Notes: generated from the letters alone by a model not told the origin. A stretch of 64,000 nt of DNA from Secundilactobacillus kimchicus JCM 15530 (GCF_001433995.1 NZ_AZCX01000010.1:31585-95584), one strand, 5' to 3'. Numbered from the stretch's first letter, positions 7,047-15,919 are shown. Made by a program: numbers and translations.

Positions 7047-8657
7047 ATGAAGGGTAAGTTAGCAGGCATCGGGACCATTTTGGTTTTAGGCGGTCTTTTG
7101 GCGGGTTGTGGCAATCAGGCAAGTGGGACGAGTCGAACGTTGAATGTGACGTCGCAAGCCAATGTGTTGACGTTGGACCCCAGTCGAGTGAGTGACGTGG
7201 GGAGCGACTTCATGTTGGAACAGACGCTGGATGGGCTATACAAGACGAACAATAAGGGCACAATCGTCCCAGCTCTAGCAACTAAAATTGTTAAACCAAC
7301 GAACGATGGCAAGACATACACCTTTGAGCTAAGAAAGGATGCCAAGTGGGACGATGGGTCGCAAGTCACGGCCAACGATTTTGTGGTCGCCCTCCAACGG
7401 CAGGTGAACCCAAAGACGAAGTCCCAACGGGCCCAACGGCTTCAAGACTTCGTGGGTTACAAGAACGCCTCGACTGGTAAGGCAAAGCCAAGTACGTTAG
7501 GCGTTAAAGCACTCGGAAAATATAAACTGCAAATTCAATTAACGCATGCTGTTCCGTATTTTGACTACATCTTAGCTTCCCAAATTTATCCGGTGAATAT
7601 CGAAGCACTAAATAAGTGGGGAAGTAAATACGACACTGACGCAGCGCATGCCGTGTCGAACAGCGCTTATAAAATCAAGGACTGGAATTCCTCAAAGGAT
7701 AGCTGGAATCTCGAGAAAAACAAGCAATACTACGATGCGGACAAGGTCAAAATCAAGAAGATTAATTTCCAAGTGGTCAAGACCCCACAAACCGGCCTTA
7801 ATTTATTTGAAGCTAAAAAAGTTCAAGAAACTCAGATTTCTGGCAATACCGTCGCCATGGCCGCTAAACAGTATAAAGATGAGTTGGTCCAAAGTAAGTA
7901 TGGCCAGTTGGCCTTCCTGCCTTGGAGTAATACGGATGCCACTACTAAGAATCAGAACCTTAGAAAGGCAGTCAGCGCTGCCATTGACCGCGAAGACCTC
8001 GTTAAAAACGTCTTGAAGGATGGCTCGATTGCTGCGAAGTCCATTGTGCCGGAAGGTGAGGTTAAACAAGCTGATGGTCAAGACTTTAACGCTGGGGTTG
8101 GCGATGGATTGGCGTATAATCCAACCCAAGCCAAAGCAGATTTTGCTAAGGCTCAACAGGAGTTAGGTAAGAAGACCATCAACTTAGAAATTGTGACGGC
8201 TGATACGGATGCGTATAAGCAGGTTGGCGAATACCTTCAAGGGCAGTTAGAAAAGCAGCTCCCCGGGTTGAAGGTGACGATTAAGACGGAACCACTGTCA
8301 CAGGAAGTTAACACGTTTTCTAGCGGGAATTTCCAGACGTTGACAATGGGTTGGAGCACGGATTATCCCGATCCAATCGATTATTTAAACATTGCGGCCG
8401 ATGGTGGCACGATTAATTTCACGAAATGGCACAACGCTGAGTATCAGAAATTGATTGATCAGATTAACGATACGGATCATCAAACGGCTGCTCAACGGGT
8501 GGTGTTACAACAGAAAGCCGCTAAACTTTTGAACGCCGAGCAAGGGGTCACACCGCTGTACCAATACGCATCAGTTCATTTGCGGTCAACAGATCTGAAG
8601 GGGTTGGAATATCCCCTGATTGGGTATCAACGTTACGAGTATGTGAGTTGGAAATAG
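7047..8657 (+). CDS. Peptide ABC transporter substrate-binding lipoprotein (OppA/family 5)
   Basis: 536-residue lipoprotein with signal peptide MKGKLAGIGTILVLGGLLAG and lipobox LAGC, then a full SBP family 5 domain (LTLDPSRVSD, LRKDAKWDDG, WSTDYPDP, closing with YEYVSWK). It delivers oligopeptides to an Opp permease; no permease or ATPase is linked here, so it must use components encoded elsewhere. ATG 7047 is chosen because AAGGGACGG precedes it; an upstream GTG at 6984 is inside the T-box and ATG 7026 has no ribosome-binding site. A Met-type T-box and the downstream gamma-glutamyl hydrolase-like gene suggest a role in scavenging sulfur-containing peptides, possibly gamma-glutamyl ones. That specificity is inference. 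Confidence 0.88.
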   Translation: MKGKLAGIGTILVLGGLLAGCGNQASGTSRTLNVTSQANVLTLDPSRVSDVGSDFMLEQTLDGLYKTNNKGTIVPALATKIVKPTNDGKTYTFELRKDAKWDDGSQVTANDFVVALQRQVNPKTKSQRAQRLQDFVGYKNASTGKAKPSTLGVKALGKYKLQIQLTHAVPYFDYILASQIYPVNIEALNKWGSKYDTDAAHAVSNSAYKIKDWNSSKDSWNLEKNKQYYDADKVKIKKINFQVVKTPQTGLNLFEAKKVQETQISGNTVAMAAKQYKDELVQSKYGQLAFLPWSNTDATTKNQNLRKAVSAAIDREDLVKNVLKDGSIAAKSIVPEGEVKQADGQDFNAGVGDGLAYNPTQAKADFAKAQQELGKKTINLEIVTADTDAYKQVGEYLQGQLEKQLPGLKVTIKTEPLSQEVNTFSSGNFQTLTMGWSTDYPDPIDYLNIAADGGTINFTKWHNAEYQKLIDQINDTDHQTAAQRVVLQQKAAKLLNAEQGVTPLYQYASVHLRSTDLKGLEYPLIGYQRYEYVSWK

Positions 8658-8666
8658 GAGGATGAC

Positions 8667-9380
8667 ATGGCAGTCAAAATTGGAATAGCAAGCAACCACT
8701 GGATTCACCCGAGCGATCGGTTTGATACGAACTACATTGACTACATCCAGATTGATTATGTGGATGGCATTCGTGAATCGGGCGGGGTCCCGTTCATCTT
8801 ACCGCTGGGCCAGCCTGACGAAGCGGAAACGTATATCGAGTCGGTCGACGCACTGTTGCTAACGGGTGGACAAGGGGTCACACCGATTCTGTACGGCGCG
8901 GAGCCAATTAAAGAGGTTGAAGAAACCGATATCTACCGAGACGAATTTGAAATTGCGCTGGTGAAAGCGGCGGTCAAAGCGGGGAAGCCGGTTCTAGGAA
9001 TCTGCCGCGGCCTGCAAATCGTCAACGTGGCGTTGGGGGGCACCCTTTATCAAGACATCTACACGCAGATCGGGGCCACTGGTAAGCACAACCAACACCC
9101 AACGTCGTGGGAAATTCCAACGCAGCATGTGACCGCTACAGCGGGGTCCTGGCTTCAAGCCAAGTTTGGTGACCGGTTCTTAGTCAACAGCTTCCACCAT
9201 CAAGCCATTGACCAATTGGGGGCTGACTTGACGACCACTGCAGTCAGTGACGACAAGGTCATTGAAGCGTTTGAATCAGCCGATGGTCAGGTTTTTGGAG
9301 TTCAGTTCCATCCTGAGATGATGTTTAAGACCCACCCGGAATTCCGCGAGGTGTTCCAGCATTTGGTGGATTTGGTTTAA
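8667..9380 (+). CDS. Class I glutamine amidotransferase-like gamma-glutamyl hydrolase (PuuD/peptidase C26 family)
   Basis: 237 residues. The nucleophile elbow GICRGLQ (Cys113) and the FHHQ and QFHPE motifs (catalytic His/Glu) identify the PuuD/peptidase C26 group, which cleaves gamma-glutamyl amide bonds (gamma-Glu-GABA, gamma-Glu peptides). AGGAGG precedes ATG 8667 by 6 nt and the gene follows the oppA homologue by 9 nt, so it is under the same Met-type T-box. This pairing makes hydrolysis of imported gamma-glutamyl (thio)peptides such as gamma-Glu-Cys, gamma-Glu-Met or glutathione an attractive hypothesis. Family known, substrate inferred. The 3' end of this gene appears to overlap the promoter of the next T-box unit (TTGGTG 9363-9368, TTTAAT 9385-9390). 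Confidence 0.82.
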   Translation: MAVKIGIASNHWIHPSDRFDTNYIDYIQIDYVDGIRESGGVPFILPLGQPDEAETYIESVDALLLTGGQGVTPILYGAEPIKEVEETDIYRDEFEIALVKAAVKAGKPVLGICRGLQIVNVALGGTLYQDIYTQIGATGKHNQHPTSWEIPTQHVTATAGSWLQAKFGDRFLVNSFHHQAIDQLGADLTTTAVSDDKVIEAFESADGQVFGVQFHPEMMFKTHPEFREVFQHLVDLV

Positions 9381-9390
9381 TCAGTTTAAT

Positions 9391-9657
9391 TAATGAAGAT
9401 GAAGAGAAGAGTAGTGGGTTAGGAAATTAACAGCGAATCCCGGTGTTGATGAGAAGGGATAGTTTCTAGGACTAACGAAGATGAACTCTGAATATCTGAC
9501 ATGAGTGCAAGCTTCTGCCACGGTTGGATCCGTTATAATCCCAGACATCAACAGGTGTCGTAGAGGCTGCATTAGTAATAGTGCGGCGAAGTAGGGTGGT
9601 ATCGCGAGTTTTCGTCCCTTAACCAGATTGTTTGGTTAGGGGGCGGAAACTTTTTTT
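9391..9657 (+). ncRNA. T-box riboswitch, Met-type specifier (ATG)
   Basis: Stem I 5' side GATGAAGAGAAGAGTAG; 3' side CTAAC-GAAG-ATG-AACTCT with ATG at 9481-9483 in the specifier position. The T-box AGGGTGGTATCGCG is at 9593-9606, then a strong terminator (GTCCCTTAACCA...TGGTTAGGGGGC, T7) to 9657. It controls the seven-gene operon 9682-15740. The probable promoter lies in the end of the preceding gene (TTGGTG-16-TTTAAT). Confidence 0.88.
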
Positions 9658-9681
9658 GTTGAAAGGAAAGGTGACGTCACA

Positions 9682-10827
9682 ATGACAGCAACTCAGACGG
9701 ATTTAGAAACAACGATTCGCGAGACACGGCATTACTTACATCAGTATCCCGAATTGTCGGACCACGAAGTCCAGACGACAGCGTATCTCACGAAACGATT
9801 AGTGGCACTGGGGTATCGGATCATCACACCAGCGGGGTTAAGGACCGGGGTCATCGCTGAAATTGGTCATGGTCAACCGGTTGTTGGCTTGCGCTCCGAC
9901 ATTGACGCACTGCCGATTAAAGAAGCGACCGGGCTAACCTTTAGTTCCGAAAATGACGGGGTCATGCACGCTTGTGGGCACGATTTTCACATGGCGGCAT
10001 TACTGGGAGCCGCTGAGTTACTAGCTGGAGAAGCGGCGTCGTTGAACGGTACCATTCGCCTCGTTTTTCAACCGGCTGAAGAGACCCACGTCGGTGCCCA
10101 AGAGGTTCGCGATGCCGGGGGCGTTGAGGGGCTAGACGCCATTATCGGGTTCCACAATAAACCCGATTTGCCAGCGGGCACGATTGGTTTATTACCCGGT
10201 GGTCTGATGGCCGCCGTTGATGAATTCAAGGTGACGTTTACCGGGGTGGGTACCCATGCCGCCATGCCGCAGTTTGGCCGTGATCCAATTATCGCCCTGA
10301 CACACACGGTTAATGCCCTGCAGACCATCGTCAGTCGAAACGAGGATCCCCAACAAACAGCGGTTATCTCGGTGACTCATATTGAAGGAGGCAACACTTG
10401 GAATGTCATTCCGGGCTCTTCGTGGTTTGAAGGGACCGTTAGAACCTTTGATCATCAGGCAAGGGCGGTTGCAAAACAGCGATTTACGGAAGTTATCAAT
10501 GGTCAAGCTGCAACCTTTGGGGTTCAAGCTGAAATTAATTGGCAGACGGGGCCGGACGTCGTGGATAACAATCCAGAACTAGAAGCGGTCGTTGAAGCGG
10601 AGAGTCGCGAGCACTTCGACGTGGTGGCGCCTCAGCCATCAAATGCGGGGGAAGATTTTGCATTTTTTAGTCAGCGGATTCCAAGCGTTTTTGCCTTTAT
10701 TGGCAGTCATGGTAATTCTGATTGGCACCATGCTGATTTAAGACTAGACGATGCTGGCTTGCTTCCTGCCGCTAAGTGGTACTACTACAACGCTAAAGCC
10801 TTATTGACTTATCTTTCAACCAAATAA
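9682..10827 (+). CDS. M20 family N-acyl-amino acid deacylase
   Basis: 381-residue M20D metallopeptidase/amidohydrolase. Metal ligands are visible: HACGHDFH (Cys98, His100), PAEE (Glu133, Glu134), GFHNKPD and a C-terminal His in SDWHHADLR. The dimerisation insert lies at about residues 180-290. Members remove N-acetyl or other acyl groups from amino acids (HipO, YtnL/SndA). First gene of a Met-type T-box operon that ends with a GNAT acetyltransferase; an acetylase plus deacetylase around sulfur compounds is the known logic of the B. subtilis ytmI S-alkylcysteine salvage operon (SnaA/SndA). Substrate here inferred, not shown. Confidence 0.85.
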   Translation: MTATQTDLETTIRETRHYLHQYPELSDHEVQTTAYLTKRLVALGYRIITPAGLRTGVIAEIGHGQPVVGLRSDIDALPIKEATGLTFSSENDGVMHACGHDFHMAALLGAAELLAGEAASLNGTIRLVFQPAEETHVGAQEVRDAGGVEGLDAIIGFHNKPDLPAGTIGLLPGGLMAAVDEFKVTFTGVGTHAAMPQFGRDPIIALTHTVNALQTIVSRNEDPQQTAVISVTHIEGGNTWNVIPGSSWFEGTVRTFDHQARAVAKQRFTEVINGQAATFGVQAEINWQTGPDVVDNNPELEAVVEAESREHFDVVAPQPSNAGEDFAFFSQRIPSVFAFIGSHGNSDWHHADLRLDDAGLLPAAKWYYYNAKALLTYLSTK

Positions 10828-10844
10828 AATGGAGTGTGACGATA

Positions 10845-11813
10845 ATGACAGAATTATTGTATAAATCTGAAATTGCAACGAACGGAAAATTTGAACGGCA
10901 AGGCAATGAATTTAGTACACCGTTTGGGGACCAAGCTGGTCAATTACCCGTGGTTGCCGGCAAGTACCGGTTAATTTGGTCAGCCGCTTGTCCCTGGGCC
11001 ACCCGATCCGCAATTGTCATTAAACTTCTGGGACTAGAAGACGCTATCAGCATTGGCAAAGCCAGCCCGCTTCGGCCTAAGAAAGAATTTGCGGATTGGA
11101 ATTTTGACCTAGACGACGGGGGTGTGGATCCGGTACTGGGCATTCATGAATTATCCGAAGCCTATTTAAAGGCCGATCCTAACTATGACGGTCGCCCGAC
11201 AGTGCCAGCGATTGTTGATATTGAGAGTGGAAAGGTTGTCCAGAACGACTATTTCAAACTGACGAACTACTACGAAGTTGAATGGCAAAAATTTCAAAGA
11301 AAAGATGCCCCAGACCTTTACCCAGAAAAGTTGCGGCCAGATATTGATGCTTTAAATGACATTATTTTTCACGATGTTAATAACGGTGTCTATAAAGCGG
11401 GATTTGCCACGTCACAGGCAGCTTACGAAGCGGCGTATGACCGGCTGTTTTACCGGTTAGACTGGTTGGAAGAACGCTTGAGTCATCACCGATACTTATT
11501 TGGCAATCAACTGACGGATTCGGATGTCCGGCTATATACGACGTTAGCACGATTTGACGCTGCCTACTATGACAAGTTCCGTTGCAACAAGCGCCGCCTT
11601 CGTGACTATGACAACCTTTGGGAATACGCTAAGGATCTGTATAGTATTCCAGCATTTAAGGAAGCGACGGAATTTGATGCCATTAAAATCCACTATCATA
11701 CCTCGGGTCATTTGACGGGAACAACTGATGAGTTTAAAGCCATTCCTAAAGGCCCTGATGAATCGGTTTGGCTCGCACCCAATAATCGCAATCGCTTTGA
11801 AGCACAAGCCTAA
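10845..11813 (+). CDS. Xi-class glutathione S-transferase (glutathionyl-hydroquinone reductase family), copy 1
   Basis: 322 residues; ATG 10845 has GGAG 10 nt upstream (an in-frame GTG at 10836 is too close). N-terminal thioredoxin-like domain with the family motif CPWATR (Cys49), then an all-helical GST C-terminal domain with YLFGNQLTDSDVRLYTTLARFD. Xi-class enzymes use glutathione to reduce glutathionyl conjugates by a Cys-dependent thiol transfer. Placement between a deacylase and an amino acid ABC transporter, under a methionine T-box, suggests removal of a group from a sulfur-linked conjugate. Such enzymes are unusual in lactobacilli in pairs. Specific substrate unknown. Confidence 0.85.
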   Translation: MTELLYKSEIATNGKFERQGNEFSTPFGDQAGQLPVVAGKYRLIWSAACPWATRSAIVIKLLGLEDAISIGKASPLRPKKEFADWNFDLDDGGVDPVLGIHELSEAYLKADPNYDGRPTVPAIVDIESGKVVQNDYFKLTNYYEVEWQKFQRKDAPDLYPEKLRPDIDALNDIIFHDVNNGVYKAGFATSQAAYEAAYDRLFYRLDWLEERLSHHRYLFGNQLTDSDVRLYTTLARFDAAYYDKFRCNKRRLRDYDNLWEYAKDLYSIPAFKEATEFDAIKIHYHTSGHLTGTTDEFKAIPKGPDESVWLAPNNRNRFEAQA

Positions 11814-11826
11814 GGAGGCGTTAAAG

Positions 11827-12882
11827 ATGACAGAAAAAGAACTATCTCAAGAATTACAAGCTATTGATACAAGTGACGCAAACGCCTTTTGTGTCGTTGA
11901 TTTTTCTTCCGGGAAAGCCGTTAAACGGGAAGTTGACGCGTATCAATATGAGATCTTAAGTAGCCATATTTCGACCAGTGAAAAGGCCAAAGAAGTTGCT
12001 GATGACGGAACGTTTGAACGCCAGACCAACCAATTTACCCAACGCTTTGGTGACGGCCCCGATGAACTAGCCGCTGAACCCAACCGTTATCGCTTAATTT
12101 GGGGTGAGATTTGCCCGTGGTCAAACCGGGCCGCTATTGTGCGCAAATTGTTGGGATTGGAAGACGTGATTAGTGTCGGGAAAGTCTCACCGATTCGGAC
12201 GTCTGAGGGCTGGGATTTTACGCTGGATCTGGATGACGTCGACCCGGTATTAGGGATTCACTACCTCGGCGAGGCGTACTTAAAAGCGGATGCCGAGTAC
12301 AGTAATCGGGCAACGATTCCAGCTTTAATTGATATCACGTCAGGAAAAGTCGTGAATAACGATTACCATACGTTAACTAATCAGTTTGAAGTGGCCTTTA
12401 AAGACTATCAAAAAGCCGATGCTCCCGATCTTTACCCGGTCGACTTGCGAGAAGAGATTGATCAACTCAACAGCATCTTGTTTCATGAGGTCAATAACGC
12501 GGTTTATCAAGCAGGTTTTGCTGAATCTCAACAGGCCTACGAGACCGCTTATGATAAGTTGTTTAAACGGTTGGATTGGCTGGAAGAGCGGTTGGCGACC
12601 CGGCGGTTTTTATTCGGCGACCAGCTAACCGACTCAGACGTGCGCCTCTACGTGACCCTTGCCCGGTTTGATACGGCCTACTATCCCGTCTTTCACTGCA
12701 ATCGTAATCGCCTCATTGATTTTCCTAACTTGTGGCGGTATGCCAAGACGTTGTATCGTATTCCGGCATTTCGTGATACGACGAACTTTGAAGCAATCAA
12801 AAAGGGCTATCAGTTGATTAAGGACAATCCGTACAACATCTTGTCAAAGGGTCCGGATCAACGGATCTGGGATGAAGACTAA
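11827..12882 (+). CDS. Xi-class glutathione S-transferase (glutathionyl-hydroquinone reductase family), copy 2
   Basis: 351 residues from ATG 11827 (AAGGAGG 8 nt upstream; the frame is open further 5' into the preceding gene but lacks a ribosome-binding site there). Paralogue of the adjacent gene: CPWSNR (Cys96), VDPVLGIHYLGEAYLKAD, FLFGDQLTDSDVRLYVTLARFD. It differs by an N-terminal extension of about 45 residues with no recognised motif. Both copies keep the catalytic Cys, so they are probably both active, perhaps acting on successive or different substrates. Confidence 0.83.
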   Translation: MTEKELSQELQAIDTSDANAFCVVDFSSGKAVKREVDAYQYEILSSHISTSEKAKEVADDGTFERQTNQFTQRFGDGPDELAAEPNRYRLIWGEICPWSNRAAIVRKLLGLEDVISVGKVSPIRTSEGWDFTLDLDDVDPVLGIHYLGEAYLKADAEYSNRATIPALIDITSGKVVNNDYHTLTNQFEVAFKDYQKADAPDLYPVDLREEIDQLNSILFHEVNNAVYQAGFAESQQAYETAYDKLFKRLDWLEERLATRRFLFGDQLTDSDVRLYVTLARFDTAYYPVFHCNRNRLIDFPNLWRYAKTLYRIPAFRDTTNFEAIKKGYQLIKDNPYNILSKGPDQRIWDED

Positions 12883-12896
12883 GTGGAGGAAGACAA

Positions 12897-13745
12897 ATGA
12901 AAATAAGACAGCGTTTAACCGTTTTAGCAGCGGCCGCCCTGATTATCCTCGGTGGGTTGGGCCTTTCAGGCTGTTCAAAATCAACTAAAGCCGACAATAA
13001 GACCCAGACCATTACGGTCGGAACGTCCGGCGCGCCCAAGCCGTTTACGTACGTGAACAGTCACCAAAAGTTGGTGGGGTATGACATTGACACGGTGCGA
13101 GCCATTGCAAAAGAGATCCCGGGATTAAAAGTGAATTTTCAAAAGACCGAGATTCCCTCAATTTTGGCGGGCCTTGATTCGGGACGCTTCCAGGTGGGGG
13201 CCAATAACTTCGCGTCCAATCCGCAACGGCGCGAAAAGTATTACTATTCAAAGCCGACGTTTAAGGACCAGTATGTGATTGTTGTGAAAAAAAACAATCA
13301 TACCATCAAATCGTTTGATGACATTGCGGGTAAAACAACGATTAGCGCGCCCGGCGTCAATTTTACGACCGCCGTTGAAACGTTTAACAAAAAGGCGAAG
13401 GTTAAATCAAAGATTACCTATTCAAACGAAGATCCGGCTAAGACGCTGCAGGACGTTCAAGATGGCAAGTACGACTACGTGTTAATCGATAAACCACTTT
13501 ATCAAAATTATCAAAAGACGTACCATCTATCAGGAATCAAGGCAGTCAATTTAACTCAGTTAGATAGTAAACAGATTTCGGCAAGTACCCCGTACAGCTA
13601 TTTGTTGGTCGAAAAAACGCCAGAGGGTAAAAAATTGCTAAAAAAAATCAACGCTGCGATTACTAAAATTCAAGCGAATGGCACTGCCAAGAAAATTAGT
13701 GAAACGTACTTTTACGGTGACTATACCCCCAAAGAAGGCGATTAA
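12897..13745 (+). CDS. Amino acid ABC transporter substrate-binding lipoprotein (family 3)
   Basis: 282 residues; signal peptide with lipobox LSGC, then a bilobed SBP family 3 domain (TVGTSGAPKPFTYVN, LVGYDIDTVRAIAKE, YDYVLIDKPLYQNY). It binds a polar amino acid or derivative for the permease and ATPase immediately downstream. The methionine T-box and neighbours suggest methionine, cystine or an S-substituted/N-acylated relative. Same family as the minus-strand binding protein at 19074-19895. Confidence 0.88.
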   Translation: MKIRQRLTVLAAAALIILGGLGLSGCSKSTKADNKTQTITVGTSGAPKPFTYVNSHQKLVGYDIDTVRAIAKEIPGLKVNFQKTEIPSILAGLDSGRFQVGANNFASNPQRREKYYYSKPTFKDQYVIVVKKNNHTIKSFDDIAGKTTISAPGVNFTTAVETFNKKAKVKSKITYSNEDPAKTLQDVQDGKYDYVLIDKPLYQNYQKTYHLSGIKAVNLTQLDSKQISASTPYSYLLVEKTPEGKKLLKKINAAITKIQANGTAKKISETYFYGDYTPKEGD

Positions 13746-14528
13746 ATGCAACACCTTATTGATTTTAAGCTGATATTCACCCAAATTCCGACGTTACTTC
13801 AATACTTGCCCAACACGTTAATGATCACTTTTTTCTCAATGATTATCGGGTTGGCAGTGGGGCTCGTCCTCGCCATCGTCAAGCTTAACCGCATCCCCGT
13901 CTTGAGTCAGGTTGTTGCAGTCTTTGTGTCCTTTATTCGGGGGACGCCCATTATCGTGCAGTTGTATTTAACCTATTACGGCATCCCAATTTTTTTGAAA
14001 TATCTGAATTACTATCAGGGGACAACTTACAGTGTGAACGCCATTCCGGCCTTAGCTTTTGTCTTATTAGCCTTTTCGCTTAATGAAGCAGCTTATAATT
14101 CGGAAAACATCAGAGCGGCCATCTTGGCAGTTGATAAAGGAGAACTGGAAGCGGCCCAATCGCTTGGGATGACTCGTTGGGAAGTGCTGCGCCGGGTGAC
14201 GATACCCGAAGCGTTCGTGGTGGCGCTTCCAACACTTGGGAACGCCTTTATTGGCTTAATGAAAAACACGTCATTGGCATTTGTGGCCTCCGTGGTCGAC
14301 CTAACGGCGGAAGGCCAAATCTTGGCCGGTAATAGTTATCGTTATTTTGAATCTTACCTTTCACTAGCGATTATTTATTGGGGATTAACGATTATTACTG
14401 AGCAAATTTTACGGCTATTAGAACGGCGGCTTACAGTTTTTGAACGTGCATCTGAGTTACGAGTGGCCAATCATGATCAGCAATCTGGGCTAAACCGGTT
14501 CTTCATTAGGAAGCGGGTGACACAGTGA
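13746..14528 (+). CDS. Amino acid ABC transporter permease
   Basis: 260-residue HisM-type permease with about five membrane segments, an FIRGTPIIVQLYL segment and the cytoplasmic EAA loop (ELEAAQSLGMTRWEVLRRVTIPEA, residues about 137-160) that contacts the ATPase. ATG follows the stop of the binding-protein gene directly; the stop overlaps the GTG start of the ATPase gene. Only one permease gene is present, so a homodimer is likely. Confidence 0.9.
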   Translation: MQHLIDFKLIFTQIPTLLQYLPNTLMITFFSMIIGLAVGLVLAIVKLNRIPVLSQVVAVFVSFIRGTPIIVQLYLTYYGIPIFLKYLNYYQGTTYSVNAIPALAFVLLAFSLNEAAYNSENIRAAILAVDKGELEAAQSLGMTRWEVLRRVTIPEAFVVALPTLGNAFIGLMKNTSLAFVASVVDLTAEGQILAGNSYRYFESYLSLAIIYWGLTIITEQILRLLERRLTVFERASELRVANHDQQSGLNRFFIRKRVTQ

Positions 14529-15274
14529 TCGAATTAAAGGGATTAACGAAGTCGTTTAACCGCCAACTTATATTTAAGGACTTAAACTTACGGATCGAGT
14601 CGGGTGAAGTCATTGGATTAATTGGCCCTTCAGGGGCTGGAAAGTCAACGTTGCTACGTTGTTTGAATTTACTAGAAACCCCAGATAGTGGCTCGTTAAC
14701 GATCGATGGATTAACATACCACGCACCTAAAATTTCTAACCGGCAAAAAATCCAATTTCGGCGTCAATCGAGCATGGTTTTTCAGCAATTTAATTTGTTC
14801 AGGCAAAAGAACATATTAGGAAATGTTAGCGAGGGATTGGTGACAGTGAAAGGGCTATCACGATCTGAAGCACAGAAGGTTGCAGTAGAACAGATTCAAC
14901 GGGTTCGATTGGCAGATCATATCAATAAGTACCCGGGGCAACTATCAGGGGGTCAAAAGCAGCGAGTCGGCATTGCGAGGGCGCTGTCGATGGGGACAAA
15001 CGTCTTGCTGTTGGATGAGCCAACATCAGCCCTAGATACAGAGTTGGTCGGTGATGTCCTGGACACAATTAAAGATGTCATCAGGCAGGATACTAACCAG
15101 ACCGTTATTATTATTTCTCATGAATTGTCGTTTATCAAAGAAGTCGCATCACGAGTGTTGTTTTTTGATCAGGGTCAAATTTTGGAGGACGGGTCGCCTA
15201 GCGATGTGTTTGATCACCCCCAAAATGATCGGGTCAAGCAGTTCTTACAGCGGTATCAAGCACGGGCTATCTAG
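14525..15274 (+). CDS. Amino acid ABC transporter ATP-binding protein
   Basis: 249 residues from a GTG start overlapping the permease stop. Walker A GPSGAGKST, Q-loop FQQFNLF, signature [10 protein letters not shown], Walker B VLLLDEPTSALD and H-loop ISHE are all present. Energises the transporter of the two preceding genes. Confidence 0.93.
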   Translation: MIELKGLTKSFNRQLIFKDLNLRIESGEVIGLIGPSGAGKSTLLRCLNLLETPDSGSLTIDGLTYHAPKISNRQKIQFRRQSSMVFQQFNLFRQKNILGNVSEGLVTVKGLSRSEAQKVAVEQIQRVRLADHINKYPGQLSGGQKQRVGIARALSMGTNVLLLDEPTSALDTELVGDVLDTIKDVIRQDTNQTVIIISHELSFIKEVASRVLFFDQGQILEDGSPSDVFDHPQNDRVKQFLQRYQARAI

Positions 15275-15287
15275 GAGGCGGACTAAA

Positions 15288-15740
15288 ATGACAGTTGAAG
15301 TTTACCGAGTGAGCCAAATCTGGCAACTTGCCGATGTTTATACCATCCGTCGGCAGACTAAGATTCATGGTAGCATTCCAGCTAAGCAGATTGAGTTTGA
15401 TGAGGTGTGGGATCAACCATACCACTATTTATTGATTGAACAAGACGGTCAGCCAGTGGGGACATGCCGGTTGAATTTTACCCACACCGACTTTGCTAAA
15501 ATTGAGCGAGTGTCAGTCATTGACGGCTACCAAGGCCAGGGATTTGGTCGGTTGTTGATTGAAAAGGCAGAACAGTGGTCCCAGGAGCGTGGTTATCACC
15601 AGGTGGTCATTACCAGTTTGGATACGGCAATCGGCTTTTATCAGAAACTTGGCTACGTTCCTCAAGGCGGCGCGGTTGTCCAAGATGATGGGGTTTCAAC
15701 AATTTATACGGAGAAGCAGCTGTTGCCAGCTGAAGTTTAA
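15288..15740 (+). CDS. GNAT family N-acetyltransferase
   Basis: 150 residues from ATG 15288 with AGGAGGCG 8 nt upstream; the frame is open far upstream but that part overlaps the ATPase gene out of frame. Acetyl-CoA binding motif A is VIDGYQGQGFGRLLIEKA (residues about 76-93), followed by AIGFYQKLGYVPQG. Last gene of the Met-type T-box operon. By analogy with SnaA (YtmI) of B. subtilis it may N-acetylate an S-substituted cysteine that the M20 enzyme later deacetylates. Substrate inferred. Confidence 0.82.
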   Translation: MTVEVYRVSQIWQLADVYTIRRQTKIHGSIPAKQIEFDEVWDQPYHYLLIEQDGQPVGTCRLNFTHTDFAKIERVSVIDGYQGQGFGRLLIEKAEQWSQERGYHQVVITSLDTAIGFYQKLGYVPQGGAVVQDDGVSTIYTEKQLLPAEV

Positions 15741-15835
15741 ATTGGTGGTATTGTAGAAAAAAGGCTCGTATTGATTAAGTCAAAAATGGTAAAAGTCAGG
15801 TCCCAGGATTAGGGTCTGGGGTAAGAACGGGTACC

Positions 15836-15894
15836 ACCGCACAAAAAGACGCAACATTCCTGATTGATTGGGATGTTGTGTCTTTTTGTGCGGT
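15836..15894 (+). terminator. Strong bidirectional terminator, possible T-box remnant
   Basis: Arms of 25 bases (15836-15860 and 15870-15894) pair almost perfectly around a 9-nt loop and contain A5 and T5 runs. It ends the sulfur operon and also lies 3' of the minus-strand SDR pseudogene. The bases just before it (GGGTACCACCGC, 15829-15840) resemble a T-box core with three bases missing. Confidence 0.8.
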
Positions 15895-15919
15895 GCCGAG
15901 TAAGCCTTTATGTTGTGGG

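Noticed and set aside
15051..15287. Long N-terminal extension of the GNAT protein
   Set aside because: Overlaps the ABC ATPase gene out of frame; a strong AGGAGG precedes ATG 15288.
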